Origin: Melampsora larici-populina 98AG31 | Taxonomy: Eukaryota > Basidiomycota > Pucciniomycetes > Pucciniales > Melampsoraceae | Assembly: GCF_000204055.1 (NCBI RefSeq) | Contig: NW_006768813.1 | Span: 251,473 to 315,472 of the forward strand | Reading direction: 5' to 3' | DNA length: 64,000 nucleotides | Part shown: positions 10,531 to 22,591 of the stretch, piece after piece | Position numbering within the stretch: the first letter of the stretch is position 1 | How the letters are laid out: each line of letters begins with the position of its first letter | Program-made: the position numbers and the translations under genes | The notes under the pieces: generated by a model | The model's database searches: none | The model's input: only the letters and a program-made list of their open reading frames with translations | What the model was told of the DNA's origin: nothing

Positions 10531-11834
10531 AAGATAAATCTATTTGCCATTGATTTCATTCTTGAGCCAATCCCATCTCATATCCTCAGGTAGTTGATTG
10601 AAGAAAAAAGCCTTTTCATCAACATTTAAAATAATAGCAGCTTTCATTTTTTCAAGTGGGTCTGTGATATTATCTTTGACTTCTGATCGAAAGGTGTCCA
10701 TTGCCTTCACTTGATTAGGATACTTCTCCACCTTGGCCTGAATTCGACTTTCATTGAAGCGAAGTCGCTCGAGTGCGTTAGCTTCTGATTCTGCCCTTCT
10801 TTCATGTCACATTCTCTCGATTTGAATATCTCGATCATGGTTCATCTTATCGATTTTCGCTTGTCGTTCATCCCGGACCCTAATAGCTTCCTTACGATCT
10901 AACTCCTTAGCCTCCAACTTATCCTTGCTGACTGAAGCAAGAAGCATTAAAGCTTCTGCACTACTCGGATGGTCCGTCTTCTTTTGATGTGGGCGAGGTT
11001 TGGGTGAGAAAGGAGCAGCTTGCTTCGCATTGGTTGCTTTAGGTGGTGGAGAGGGTGAAGTTGGTGGTGGAGGGGATGAAGGTAATACTACTGGCGTGGT
11101 AGTAGTATTACCTTCCTGAGTCAAGGCCTTTTGAACAATCAATTGATCGGTCGAGATTGCTATGTATATGAACAATGATGATGATCAGTTTCATCCATTG
11201 GTTGTTCCTGATATGTGTACAACACCTACCTCCCTCACCTTCGGGCAGGCTAAGGTTGTTGGCATCATCGATGCCAACAACCTCATCATCGAGTGCCATC
11301 TCCTCGGCAGTGAGCTCATAACGCTTTATCGGTGTCTTCTTGGGAACTCGGCTGCCTCGGACCATCTTATCATCGGCGTTTTGACCGTCCTCAAGCTGGC
11401 GCATGAGCTCGTAATTAGGAAAGCCTTTATTTCTAAAGGCTTTGTACTTTGGATTCCCCTGATGAACAAATTTCATCAGTGCATATAGCAGATGAGACGA
11501 TGATCTGGAAATATTACTTACTTGAGTTTTTATATTGAACCAAGCTTCTGAACCAGTTACCATCTTCATCTCATCATCCCAACCAGCGCCACTTGATTCT
11601 TTAAAAATCTATCAATCAGGTACGTACAGATTGATAATGGTTCTTGAGTGCTTGCATCATGTAATTCTCATGATAACGCTTGTTGAAATCTTCAACAATC
11701 GTGGTCCATGCTTCTTTTTTGAAAGTATTCTCCACTCGCAAACCGTTGGTGGCTTGCTCCAAAAGGCTTCGTAACAAGAACTCACTACGACCATTCCCAA
11801 AATGCGCTGGACTTTTAACACCTTCCGCAGACAT
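10531..11834 (-). pseudogene. Harbinger Myb/SANT-like accessory protein, interrupted
   Basis: Seen: minus-strand pieces in order are 11628-11834 (MSAEGVKSPAHFGNGRSEF, a trihelix/SANT-like domain), a piece with SGAGWDDEMKMVTGSEAW, a piece with NPKYKAFRNKGFPNYELM, a Pro/Ser/Lys-rich linker, and a C-terminal piece ending WDWLKNEINGK at about 10540. Lesions: an in-frame TGA at about 10807-10809 (IERM-stop-HERRAE, with coding sense continuing after it). At 11610-11628 the SANT piece and the next piece are separated by only about 19 bp with a stop, too short for an intron. Known: this partner is needed for Harbinger transposition. Inference: this copy depends on another element for it. Confidence 0.65.
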
Positions 11835-12433
11835 CACGTTGACTAATGAAAAGCAAGAGGTGGCCGAAGTCCAGAAATCGAAGGTCAGGAAAACGAGATG
11901 AGGGAAATGGTGGATCCGAGAAATCAGTAGGTGAGGTGCGAGGTTGAGGTTGAAGTTCGAAAGAAAAGTCGTACTTAGCGAAATTTGAAGAAAAAGGATG
12001 TCTTGATCCTGCCGAGGGTCGAAATCAAAGGGTTGCACTGGTGTTAAAATGCGAGGTTTTGGAAGGAAATAATAGATTATTGGCTGCAAAATGCATTTGT
12101 AAAAAAGGGGCGAAATTGATAACAAACATGATTTTTTAAAAATGCGAAAAACGCATTATTTTTAAAAAATAATGCATTTCGCCCCGCTTTTGTTAAGTTT
12201 ATTGCGTGACCGATTGATAAACTTGACAAAGTCCCACGCTCGCCTCGAGCGGCAGGTTGTGGGCGCGGCGCAAAAAATGCGCTTTGGGCGCACCAGATAG
12301 CAGGCTCGCCGCGGCACTCTCAGGTGTCAGAGAATTCGGAAAATCAGGGGTTGGCGCGCCTTTTCAAAAATCACACCAAATTTAAGAAATCCCGCATCCT
12401 GTCACCAATATTGGTGTTGTTGACATCAGCAGT

Positions 12434-13161
12434 TCAGGATGAGCCCCGGGCAGTCGGGCTCGGGGACCGGCCAGAACGACCCACCGAGCAAAATCTAAGA
12501 GCCCTGCCCGGCTTCCGAGCCGAACCCGCCTTGACGGGGACTCTTCCCCGGACACGTAGACCGGTCCCCGCCACCGAGAAAACGGTGCCCTACCGATATG
12601 TCGGTTCTCCGTCAAGTCCCCGCGAGTTCTCGATTGGACTGACCTTTTCCTGGAAATATTTCAACATGAAAATCTTGATTGGTGAAGTGCCCGCTGCTAC
12701 CCATGGCTGATCATGCATGTATAAAGGCAGAACCTATAGCTGTGATTGAATGATGTCCATCTATTCAGTTTCATCTCCTCACCTTTCCCTCACCTATCGA
12801 TCATGATTCTTTCGTCATCTCGATTTCTAACTCTTTATCGTTTTTATTATCTTGATATTTAATTCTTTATTGTTTTTATTATCTCAATTCGTAACTCTCT
12901 TTGAACACTGTTAATCGCTTCCTTGTATGTATCAACTGCTTGTTCACCCATCCTTGCTTGAATATGTATCATAACTGTTCATAATCTATGTACGGTTTCT
13001 CGGTTCTCCGAGGAAAATCGGGGATCTTGATACCTCAGGCCGGACCCCGATCCGACGGACCCGGGTCGGTGTCGGGGCTCTCAGAGCTCTAGCCCGGCTA
13101 CCGTATCGACGGTACGGTAGACCGGGGATCTCCGCCTCCGCCGGAGCCGGGGCTCATCCTG
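12434..13161. mobile_element. 728-bp non-autonomous DNA element with 9-bp target duplication
   Basis: The ends CAGGATGAGCCCCGG (12435) and CCGGGGCTCATCCTG (13147-13161) are perfect inverted repeats. The flanks carry ATCAGCAGT at 12425-12433 and 13162-13170, a 9-bp duplication. Both ends are GC-rich over 150-200 bp and the middle is AT-rich. The only ORF (12324-12710, plus) crosses the border and is unlikely to be real. A 9-bp duplication fits Mutator-like elements, but the GC-rich ends resemble those of the local hAT elements. Superfamily undecided. Confidence 0.8.
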
Positions 13162-13170
13162 ATCAGCAGT

Positions 13171-15273
13171 AGGACTTGTATACCAACTGGGAACTCCAAA
13201 GACAACTGTTGCTCACCTTTACATGGCAAAACTGTTGTCGTAGATGGCTCCAGCAACTTGAAAATTAGAAAAAATATCAACAAAAAACAACATCTTGGTT
13301 CCCAACAATTTGTTTGTGGAAAAAACGCGCCTGGCGCGCCAAGTGGCGCCCCGGCTCGAGAAAAAAACGAACAAATGCGCCCACAACCCGGTAAACCGAA
13401 GAAGCGGGGGATAGGCTGAGACTCGTCTGGGATTCTGGGAATTGTGGGAAACCTCCGTACACCCATGGAAGTATGGCATTATACTGGTAATCATGTATGT
13501 AAAACAAAACTCTTGCCAGTTAAATCCGGCCTAAACCAACGGCTCAGTGGATCTCCAAGCCGGTGACATGGGTGTCCTTGACCATCGTCCCCTCCTCTTA
13601 CTGATCGACTCACCGCCAACATGCTACCTACTACGAGAGTTCACCCACAACTCATCACTCAGCTGTGCATTTTTTTGTTGACAATGACCGAGTTAGAACT
13701 CTGGACCTATTCAAATAGAAGTTTGTGTTAAGTATTTTGGTCAGGTATGAATCCTCAGGCTTTCAAAAAAAAGGCAAGATATGTGTACATGTATGATAAG
13801 CAAAGGTGTTACTCTAAAAGATAGCTTGCGAGAAGGTGTTCAAATGAGAACAAGGCTCAGTCGGTATTGTCACCCTTGTTTTGACCTCAAAATGCAAACG
13901 GATTTTTGTAATGTGATCAAAAGAATGTACATAAACCATAAGAGCACTAACCTTGACTTTTGTGTTTCCTTCTGCTCCATTGTAGTTAAGCTCATCATTG
14001 TCCAAATCAATCAACTTCTAATCGCTTGATTTCTTTCATGCTTATCATCTGCTGACAAGCCCTTGGTCTGTGTAAATGTGTTATAGACGCATATATCTGG
14101 TATGTAAGCTGTCTTTTCCTGAAAGATGATGTTAGACTTTTGGATTTGATTTTGTCTTGAATTGTTTGGTTATTGACAAATCGGCCCAAGTTTGTTCAAA
14201 GGAATACATATGCTGAGCCTGTGAAAGGCATGGATGATGAGAGTTTATGTCAATTTTCACTTTGTGATTTTGCATTCAAGAGTCAAAACCACTTAAAGTG
14301 GTTTAAGCCAGCTGACATGTAGTATGATTACTGTATGCTGATATTGGGGGGCTGTATTACCAGAGTCCCAGAAATGTCCCAGTCCCAGATTCCCAGAATA
14401 TTTCCCCCGATTCTTCGGTGCTCCCCCACAACCTGAGTCGAGCAAGGGACTTACGTCAGGCTGAGCCCCGTCTCCGGTGCACCGGACCGCCAGTACAGTT
14501 GTCAGGCAAGAGCTGTGTAGTCCCCAACACTGAGCCGGCTCCGTCCGTTTGGAAGCCGGGCTGAGGTATCAAGATCCCCGATTAATGTTAGAATTTTTTT
14601 ATTAAAGTAAGGGAAGAGCAAATGGATACAGTAAGTAAATACATGAATTGTATTTCAAGAGTGAGTAGAGGAAGTGAGGTCAACAAAAAAAAGAAGTGAT
14701 TGATCAGTGAAAAATTTGGGTACAGGGGAAAGATGATTGAATATAGCAGATTGTAATCCAGAAATGCCTGAGCCAAATTGGAAACTCGCAGGGATTCAGC
14801 GTGAAACCAGAAAATTGGTGGGACACCAATTTGTCAGTGGCGGGGGTTGGGCTAGGGGTCTCAGTATAAATGCTTTGTTTTTGCTTTTTGCATGGGGTGT
14901 TGGTCTGGGCGGTCTCCGTGCCCAACAGGCTGGGGCTTATCCTGGGACTTACACCAAACTTGTACCTTCCATAAACTTGTGGTAGAGTGTTGTGCAGGGA
15001 GTTTCCTTCAATCGCCTTTGTTTTTTCCACACCAAGGATTTGGGCATGGTAAGAATATATTAAATATGTGCCGGATTAAGGTGCATGTGGTACATATTTT
15101 TTTCCCCAAGGAAACCTCTCCCCTCCATGAAAGAAATTGCTTCAAAGTTTTGGCTTCAATAGCTTTTGTACATGTAAACCACACATGTAACCACTGCAAA
15201 TGGGAAGTGTTGGTGAAAATAGTAAATTTTGTTCATCTATTATCTCCATACACTGCCAGCATTAAAGAGGTTT
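13171..15273. other. Transposon-remnant region, no gene supported
   Basis: Contains a GC-rich block at 14345-14585 that resembles the terminal region of a DNA transposon. Its end (CTGAGGTATCAAGATCCCCGA) is the reverse complement of sequence near 13017-13037. Many short ORFs occur, none with coding features. Confidence 0.5.
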
Positions 15274-15373
15274 NNNNNNNNNNNNNNNNNNNNNNNNNNN
15301 NNNNNNNNNNNNNNNNNNNNNNNNNNNNNNNNNNNNNNNNNNNNNNNNNNNNNNNNNNNNNNNNNNNNNNNNN
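15274..15373. other. Assembly gap (100 N)
   Basis: Exactly 100 consecutive N, the usual placeholder for a gap of unknown size. Any frame that crosses it is meaningless. Confidence 0.99.
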
Positions 15374-16768
15374 CATGCCGGTGAGCCTGCTGTCACCTAC
15401 TCATCTGCACAAGTTGCAAGAGAATGACCTTAAGAGAACTATGTTGCCGCAGTTGGTTATACAAACATAGAACAGGAAGAAATCAAGCAACCATTAAGTG
15501 AGATGAATTCAGAACATGATGGTGATGTTTTGATACAGCCAATTTGAGAATGAGGGTTTTTTCTTTGAAAAGTGCATCATGGTGTGAGGCTAGTTTTATT
15601 TTTGATCAAGTTTTGTTCCTCAACTGATTTTGAGAAGAGGGTATAAACCCCGTAAGAACAATTTTGGATTGGTTTTGACCACTGTGGCAATGCAATTTTT
15701 TGTAAAAAGACAATCATGGTCAAAAGTGCCATCAAGACTCAGCCTGGGGTTGGATGTTTCCTTACATAAAACAATAAATTACAATAGAAAGATATATATA
15801 CCAATTCTTGTATTTGTTTGCATATCTGTTCTATTGACCATGATGATGAGCATCCATAAATAAGGCTACAAGAGCTTGCCGTGAGCGCAAAGAAGTCAAG
15901 CTCAATCTGATAAAGTCTCATGTGACATGAGCTTGAAGAAATCACTCAGGCCATCCCCAACATCACAACCTTTCCAGCCATTCCAGCCACTAAACCTCCC
16001 AAGACTGATTGTCAGATGGAGGACATCAACCATTGGTGCCTTGTGCTAGACAACTCACAACAAGCAGCAAAAGCATATCACAACCTTCATCCATGTTTGA
16101 TCAAAGAGATACTTACTTGATCCATCAGCTTGAAGAATTGGGAGAGCTCAACTTCTTGAGGAAGGAGCTTGAAATTTCTGGTTCACAAACCGCCCTGATC
16201 CCAGTCTCAATTGACACAGCCATGTGCTCTATGGGCCAACAATAAAACTCAGATCTGGACTTGGAGGAGGCAGGAGTACACCATACTTGGAAATTGTGAC
16301 AGATTTCTGCATCTGTGATTGTCCATCAATGCTTGCCTGAAGAAACTCATGGAAAATTGACTGCGCACAGCTGTATGCTTGACAACACGAGCAAACACAA
16401 ATTGGATTGCCACTGTTAAAGTCAGAAAGCCAAGATCATTGTCATCTTTATGATTGACCATTCAGTCAACATCAACTGAACCCCTTGAATCTGATGCCGC
16501 ATCCTGGGTCACACCAGCAAGTCTTGCTCATCAAGTCAACATGATCATTGTCCCTTCCTTTCCTGAGTATCTAGTTACAATTTGTAGAACTGCAGAAATC
16601 AATGGATGCATAAACTTAACTTTAGTGTCAAATTGTTGTGACCTGTCACACATGTTACATAGAGGTCTTCACTTACTTGTCTTGTGTCCCTGGTGTTGCC
16701 TTTCCTCACTTAGCAATCTGCTACATTCACAAGACCACCCTTGCTGTTCTTCTTGCATCTCTCTCAAA
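15374..16768. other. Gene-free stretch between the gap and the large hAT element
   Basis: Low-complexity to mixed sequence with only short ORFs. Nothing recognisable was seen. Confidence 0.5.
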
Positions 16769-16776
16769 GCTACGAC

Positions 16777-19700
16777 CAACACTTGAAGCGACCCGCCCGA
16801 AAAAGCGGAAGCGGAGCGGGCGCAGGGCGGGTTGACCCGCCAGCGCTTCAGCAGTTTTGTTATAGCGGGTCAAATCATCCCGCCACCGCTGCCAACCCGT
16901 AAATGTTGATGTAGCGGGGCGTGGATTTAGTGGGGCGTTATAAAGTTCAGCCCCGCTTCCTTCTTTCAGAGAGGTATGTAGCGTCTATGCAAGATTCAGA
17001 GCAATGATTGACAGGTATGTCATTATCTCTCACTTATCTCCCACATATCTTACTAATCTTGACCCTTTCCTCTGTCTTCAACTCACTCCAACATCCCTCC
17101 AAACACTTCCAAACCACCAAGTAGGCTCAACTTCTCACCTTTGTATGAGAAGATAATCAAAAATCAGCTCAAACCTGCTATGGTATTGCCTTCAACATTG
17201 ATTTAAATCTAGAATGTCATCTCTTCCCTGCCCTTGTATCACAAACTTTGCTACTGACCACATCCCATTTCTCTCGATAGCCAGCTCAACCTTTGTGCAT
17301 TTTTGGGGGATTACACAGCGGAACCAGAACGATCGTGCGCCATATGATCTGGGAAGCCATATAAGGTGAGTGTTTCACTCAATCCAGAATCCTCTTTCCC
17401 CAGTTGCACATTTTTCAGTCCAACAAAGCTTTATTGCAAACATATAAACCTCACAAACCACATCTTCCACTTTTAATTCTTAATATCAATCAATATTCAT
17501 TACCTGATTTCTCTTGATTCCGAATCCAATTCAGCTCAAGTATCAAAACTATGTCGTCTCCTGTTCCCAGTTCAAACCTTGCTCCACCTCCTACTACTAC
17601 CGGTCGTACTCTGTGTTGACAAAGCCCCTCAGCTTCCAAGCCAGGATTTGTAATCCAATTTCCTGATTCCTGAGTTTCAATTCGTCGTGCTTCAATCAGC
17701 AATACACTGTAAACATCAAACAACTTCCCTTCAATTGAGCAGGGGAAAATCATTAGAAGTATGATTGGTCATAAAGCATTGATAACTGCACACCTGAGCC
17801 ATAAACCCCACATTACATATGTGCAACAAGCTGAGTAAGTTGGTGCTATCATGTACATACAGGTCTGCTCAGTTCCCTGCTCATCTGAATAAATAAATCA
17901 CATGTAATACATCATGTAACTTTTTCCAGTTTGACAAAATCCTCCCAAAAATTGACTACATAATCCTCCATAGCTACTCAGGCAATACTCTGGACACCAT
18001 TGAATAGTAACAGAAAAGGTGTTACATGAGGTTTACTTGATGAAATTACACAAAAGCTATGAGTAAGTGTATGTAGTCAATTCTTGAAATGCTTTTGTCA
18101 AACTGAAAAAAAATTACAGAAGGTATTACATATGATTTACTCATTCAGATGACCCAAGAGCTGAACAGCTCTGTATGTACATGATAGCTCCCAATTTCCC
18201 CATCCTACTGCACATATGTAGTGTGGGTGCTATGACTTGGGTATGTGTTGATCAATCCTTTATGACTAATTATACTTTCAATAATCCCCCCCCACAATTT
18301 AAGGGAAGTTGTTTAATGTTTGCAGTGGATAGTGTTAGTGACCTTCCCAATATTGACTTGAACGATACTACTTATGTTTCAGAGCAAGAGGAAGAAGAAT
18401 CCAACTCATCTGTGGTGATCATTGAGGAGTTATCCGCTCCACCTAAGAAGAAAAAGCAACTTCAGCTTTCCAAGACCAAGTCAACCAAGCGTGCCAAAGG
18501 TTGTCCTTGTGGCTCTGGCGCATCTACAGGCTTACCTCGAGCTCCGGCAAAGAAGCAGAAGAGAGTGACTGGGCCTGCTCCGGTAAGTATTTGCCCAAAT
18601 CCGTTTCCATCTTGATTGCACCAAGCTCACTGAAAAACTTCATTGGATACCTTTAGGTGAACGCCACCGGTGTTCCAGACGTAATTGACGTTGATCAAGA
18701 CTCCAAGGTTGAGGTGATAGAGACAGAAGGTGTCTGTTGCGCTCAACTTGGACGGGTTTCCAAGCTCTTGGAGTACTACCATCCTCCAACCCACATCAAA
18801 GGCAAGGTGAGTACCCCAGTCTTGTATCTTTTTTCCTTTTTTGTATCAATCTTTGATTCAGATGCTCATGATCTTTTTTTTTGTTTTCAACGTTCCTTTA
18901 GACTGGTGACGATCCTAGATTGTACAAGTGTCGTTGGTGTAGGGGTTCGTACTCACTACAACCTCTATGCCCAATGCGACAGTGCCAAGGGGCGATCTGC
19001 CTGCCCACAAAGAGCCCGTGCCATCCAGGCCGGATGTAACCTTTGGCGCTTGTGGCAGCAAGAACAAGCCAACATGTTGGCTGCTTCCAACACTGCCACC
19101 GGTCAACCCACACTGGATTCCTTTCTATCACAGGCCACTTTCAGTGTTGAGTTATGCAACACTGTGATGGTCATGTGGATTCTCTTACATGCACTTCCAT
19201 TTAATCGATTCTACGACGGACCTTTACAAGCGGCTTTCAAACTTGCCAATCGACGCGCCAAGTTGAGGACTCCTACGTGGGCTGCTGGGGTTGCTAAAGA
19301 CTTGTATGGTAGCTTGAGCTTGGCGGCTGTGGGTTTGGTTCAAGTAAGTGAATGGTTCTTTCTTTTTGATTCAAAGTACTCATTTAAAAATCTTTCATTT
19401 GTCCTTTCCTTCTATTTCACGGCAGGGAAACCGCGGTAAGTTTTCATTGGTGCATGACATTTGGACCACAAAGGGCAACCGTTATGCATTCATCGGGGTC
19501 TCTGCCAACTTCATTGACAATGACTGGAACTATCAAACCCTTCATCTCACGCTGAAGCTGGTTTCCTGGAATAAGTATGGCCATCTCTTAGCTCGACCAG
19601 TTGCTCGGTTCTTGATTGCAAATCAACTGCACAAGAAGATAAGTAATTTTCATTTCATCATCCTTTTTTGTTTCATCTTTCTGTCTTTCTTTCACTAACC

Positions 19701-22253
19701 TTGCTCAATGTTTTGATTTCCGTCCTTACATGCTAGGACAGACTACTGACTCCGGCTCATCCAACAATACGATGGCGCGAGAGATGCAGCAAATGTTCTG
19801 GGCTTGTGACAATCCCATTGCATGGGATTCATCTGTCAATCACGTACGGCGCTATGCGCACAAGCTCGGCCTTGTAGTCAAGAAAGGCCTCAAAGAGCTA
19901 GATTTAGCTGCTGGTCACGTCAAGCCCACCACACCTCCTAGCACCTCGGTCCCTGTCCCTACAATCATCCTCAACGATGATTTAACTCACAATGTGGTCG
20001 ACTTTGATGAGTCCGATGACAAGGACAATCTTCCGCCAATTGGTCAAGGAGATGGCGAGTTCGATCTTGATGAGGAGGACTTAGAGGCTTACCCGGCTTA
20101 CGATGATACACCAGCCAATGGGTGTGTTGTGGTACAAGGCGCCATGAAAGTAAGTTGAAATTTGCACTCAATGTATGTCTTCTGCTTAGACAACTGACTT
20201 TGATGTGTTTATTGACACAGTCGAAGCAATTCAATGCATTACTCACCCAAAGTAATGCAAGGCGTGGTGAGTTTCAAGCCCGGGCGGTTCAGATGGGCTA
20301 TCGTGGTCCCTCACCTATTGCAGGTTGGGGGGTACATTGGAACATCAATCTTGATAAGCATGAATCTCACTGAAAGTAAATGTTAGACTTGAATGGAAAG
20401 GTATAACATTACATTGAATCATTCTTACCTGAAAGGAAATGTTAGACCTGAATGGAAAGGTAAAGAAGAGAGAAACCAATCCAAAACAACAAATCAACTA
20501 ACATATATATATGACTAATGACAATACAGTTATAAAGATAATGTTACATAGAATAATATTAGCATAAACTATGATTCAACAACACAACACTATCACATAG
20601 ATGTCAATCATAACAAATCTTACCATGTATTCCCACCTGGTCGCAGGACAAGATGTAAGTTGCTCTTAATGGTTTCAACACTTATGTATTGCTGGCTGAC
20701 TTTTTGGATGTTTATTTAGGTTGTTGACTCCATCCTTATTGCTGATTGAAAAACAAGATATTATGAGGGGATCATGATGTCAATGGACAAGTGGGATGCG
20801 GTCGATGCTCTGTGTAAGATCTTAGAAGTTAGTTTTTTTTATAATTCATTCTCTGCCATGTTTCCACTTTTAATTTCTTTTTCATTTCAGGTTTTCCGTC
20901 TCTCAACAAAACGTATGGAGGGCAATATCCCTTCTGGCTCAATCCTCCTCGCCGAGTATCTTTGAGTCCACGAGACTCTTTCTGATATGCTTGAAGTCAC
21001 CCCTTTCCCTAGTCTTCAAGGTATGATCAAGACGATGTTGAACCAGCTTGAGAACTACCAGGCTGAAGCTGTCAATGCCGAAGTGATTGTATTGACTACT
21101 ATCCTCAATCCCAAATACCGCCTCAAGTTCTTTGAGTTACATTATTCCGACACAGCTTCAGAAGCAAAGAAGCTCATTGAAGATCTTTTCGACTCGGCTT
21201 TACAATCCTGGCCTGCTAGCCCACCCGGTAGCCCAGCTCCAACTCCCTCACCCGTGTCTAGTGAAGCATACGGCCACTTCAACATATTTGCATCATCAGC
21301 CACTTTTCAAACGTCTTTGTCCATTTGAGCTGCGGAACTTGACTTGTACCTACAAGGCAGTCATCCCATTGTCCCTGGCCAATCCAAATTGTCTTGGTGG
21401 AGGGTAATTATTTTTTTCACTACTCTCCCTGATTGCCAGCAAGTAACTGACCCAAGTTCACTTTTCTTGAACAGGAAAACGCTTGTCATTATCCTGGCAT
21501 TGCTTCCCTTGCCCAGGACTACTTCACCATCTCAGCCACGCCATGTGCTGTAGAACGCACCTTCTCTTCAGCGGCCAATATCGCTGTCCCAGCGCGGGGA
21601 TCTCTATCACCAAAGACTATTTCTTGTAGTGTTGGTTGCCAAGAATGGTTGCGAGCGGGTATCCAGGTTGTTGGTAGGTTCTCTGAAGCGCTGGCTTATC
21701 TCACATCGTTTGGCAAACACAGCAAGAAGAAATCACCCTCATCTTAGTTATAGAAGGTTCACTGAAGGCACCAAATGTACATATCGTGATCAGCCGCTCT
21801 TCTTTTTTTAAATATCTTTTATTGAGTATCTTATACACGATTGTTCAAGCTTTTTTTTACTTTTCATGTCACTCTTTATGCCCCTTTTTCAACTATTTTG
21901 TAGCTTGATTGATCACTTGTTGCTTTTTTCATTTATATCTACAATTTCTAGTCACTCGTTGTTTCTTTTTGCAAGTATGAGTTTTTTTTACTCTATTCTC
22001 TTTGTAAAAAGTGTGTTCTTTGTGTAAATTGCAAAAAAAAAATGTGAATAGAAATGACCGCCTCGGCCCGCTTCCTGGCCTCTGGACTTGCTTAAGCGGA
22101 GCGCGAGCATAGCGCTTAATGTCACTTGCGCGCCGCGCTTCAAAGGTTATGTAGCGGGTTTGTGTTCATAGCGGATCGAGAGCGGGCTTGACTTAGAGCG
22201 GGATGCCGCTGCGCTACAGATTTTTGACAAAAAAGCGGAGCGCCTCAAGTGTT
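16777..22253 (+). mobile_element. Decayed 5.5-kb hAT-superfamily element
   Basis: The left end CAACACTTGAAGCG and right end CTCAAGTGTT form an imperfect inverted repeat. The flanks GCTACGAC (16769-16776) and GCTACAAC (22254-22261) are an 8-bp duplication with one G-to-A change. Both ends carry dense GCGGG/CCCGC motifs in the subterminal 150-200 bp. The interior holds a broken hAT transposase gene. The mismatch in the duplication and the coding lesions agree with an older insertion. Confidence 0.8.
18319..21750 (+). pseudogene. hAT transposase, disabled
   Basis: Seen: exon-like blocks on the plus strand in hAT order. They are an acidic N-terminus with a Lys-rich nuclear-localisation-like segment (18319-18580); a BED-like zinc finger (YKCRWCRGSY..., about 18901-18990); a core with LVHDIWTTKGNRYAFIGVS and QTTDSGSSNNTM (19430-19800); NHVRRYAHKLGL; an acidic linker; and the hATC signature CAVERTFSSAANIAVPARG (about 21540-21600). 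Lesions: a frame change inside the zinc finger near 18950, a stop after HWNINLDKHESH at about 20373, a TGA at 20963-20965 with coding sense continuing on both sides, and a frame change before the hATC part. An AT-rich 250-bp insertion-like stretch lies at 20380-20640. Confidence 0.75.
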
Positions 22254-22466
22254 GCTACAACACAAATCATCCATCAAATGCTTGTATTACAACAGACATG
22301 AATGAACTGTTGTAGTTCTTTACCAACATAACAGCACCCATTATGTTGAGGGTGATCATCCTGATGTTTGTGGTCCCAACATCAAAATATAATCATGCAT
22401 GTTGTAACTAAATCACTTACCACATGGAATTCACTATGGGATGATTTAGGTTCTGCTTCACCAATA

Positions 22467-22591
22467 GTGGTACACAAAGTTGAAAACCACATGAAAAAAC
22501 CAAATGGATTTTTTGGTTTTTGTGGGGAAAATCAAAAAATCCATGTGGTTTCATGCAGGTTTTTCATGTGGTTTTCAACTTTGTGTACCAC
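22467..22591. repeat. 125-bp hairpin MITE
   Basis: The arms GTGGTACACAAAGTTGAAAA... (22467-22498) and the reverse complement at 22560-22591 match over 32 bp without a break. The loop of about 60 bp is itself partly palindromic (AAAAAATCC/GGATTTTTT). No clear target duplication could be read. Confidence 0.85.

Larger units (their letters stand above)
8589..12125. mobile_element. PIF/Harbinger DNA transposon (ends not fully resolved)
   Basis: The pair of genes defines the superfamily: a DDE nuclease gene on the plus strand and a convergent Myb/SANT-like gene on the minus strand. The left edge may be at 8589, where GGCCCTGTTTGGTATGG follows a TAA, the usual 3-bp target of Harbinger. I could not find the matching inverted repeat on the right, so the right border given here is the last coding trace only. 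Confidence 0.7.

Noticed and set aside
12324..12710. 128-codon plus-strand ORF, Pro/Arg-rich
   Set aside because: It crosses the border and target duplication of the 728-bp element at 12434, so it is not an ancestral gene. Its composition follows GC-rich terminal DNA.
14892..15470. 192-codon ORF across the N gap
   Set aside because: The frame exists only because N was translated as X; the gap length is arbitrary.
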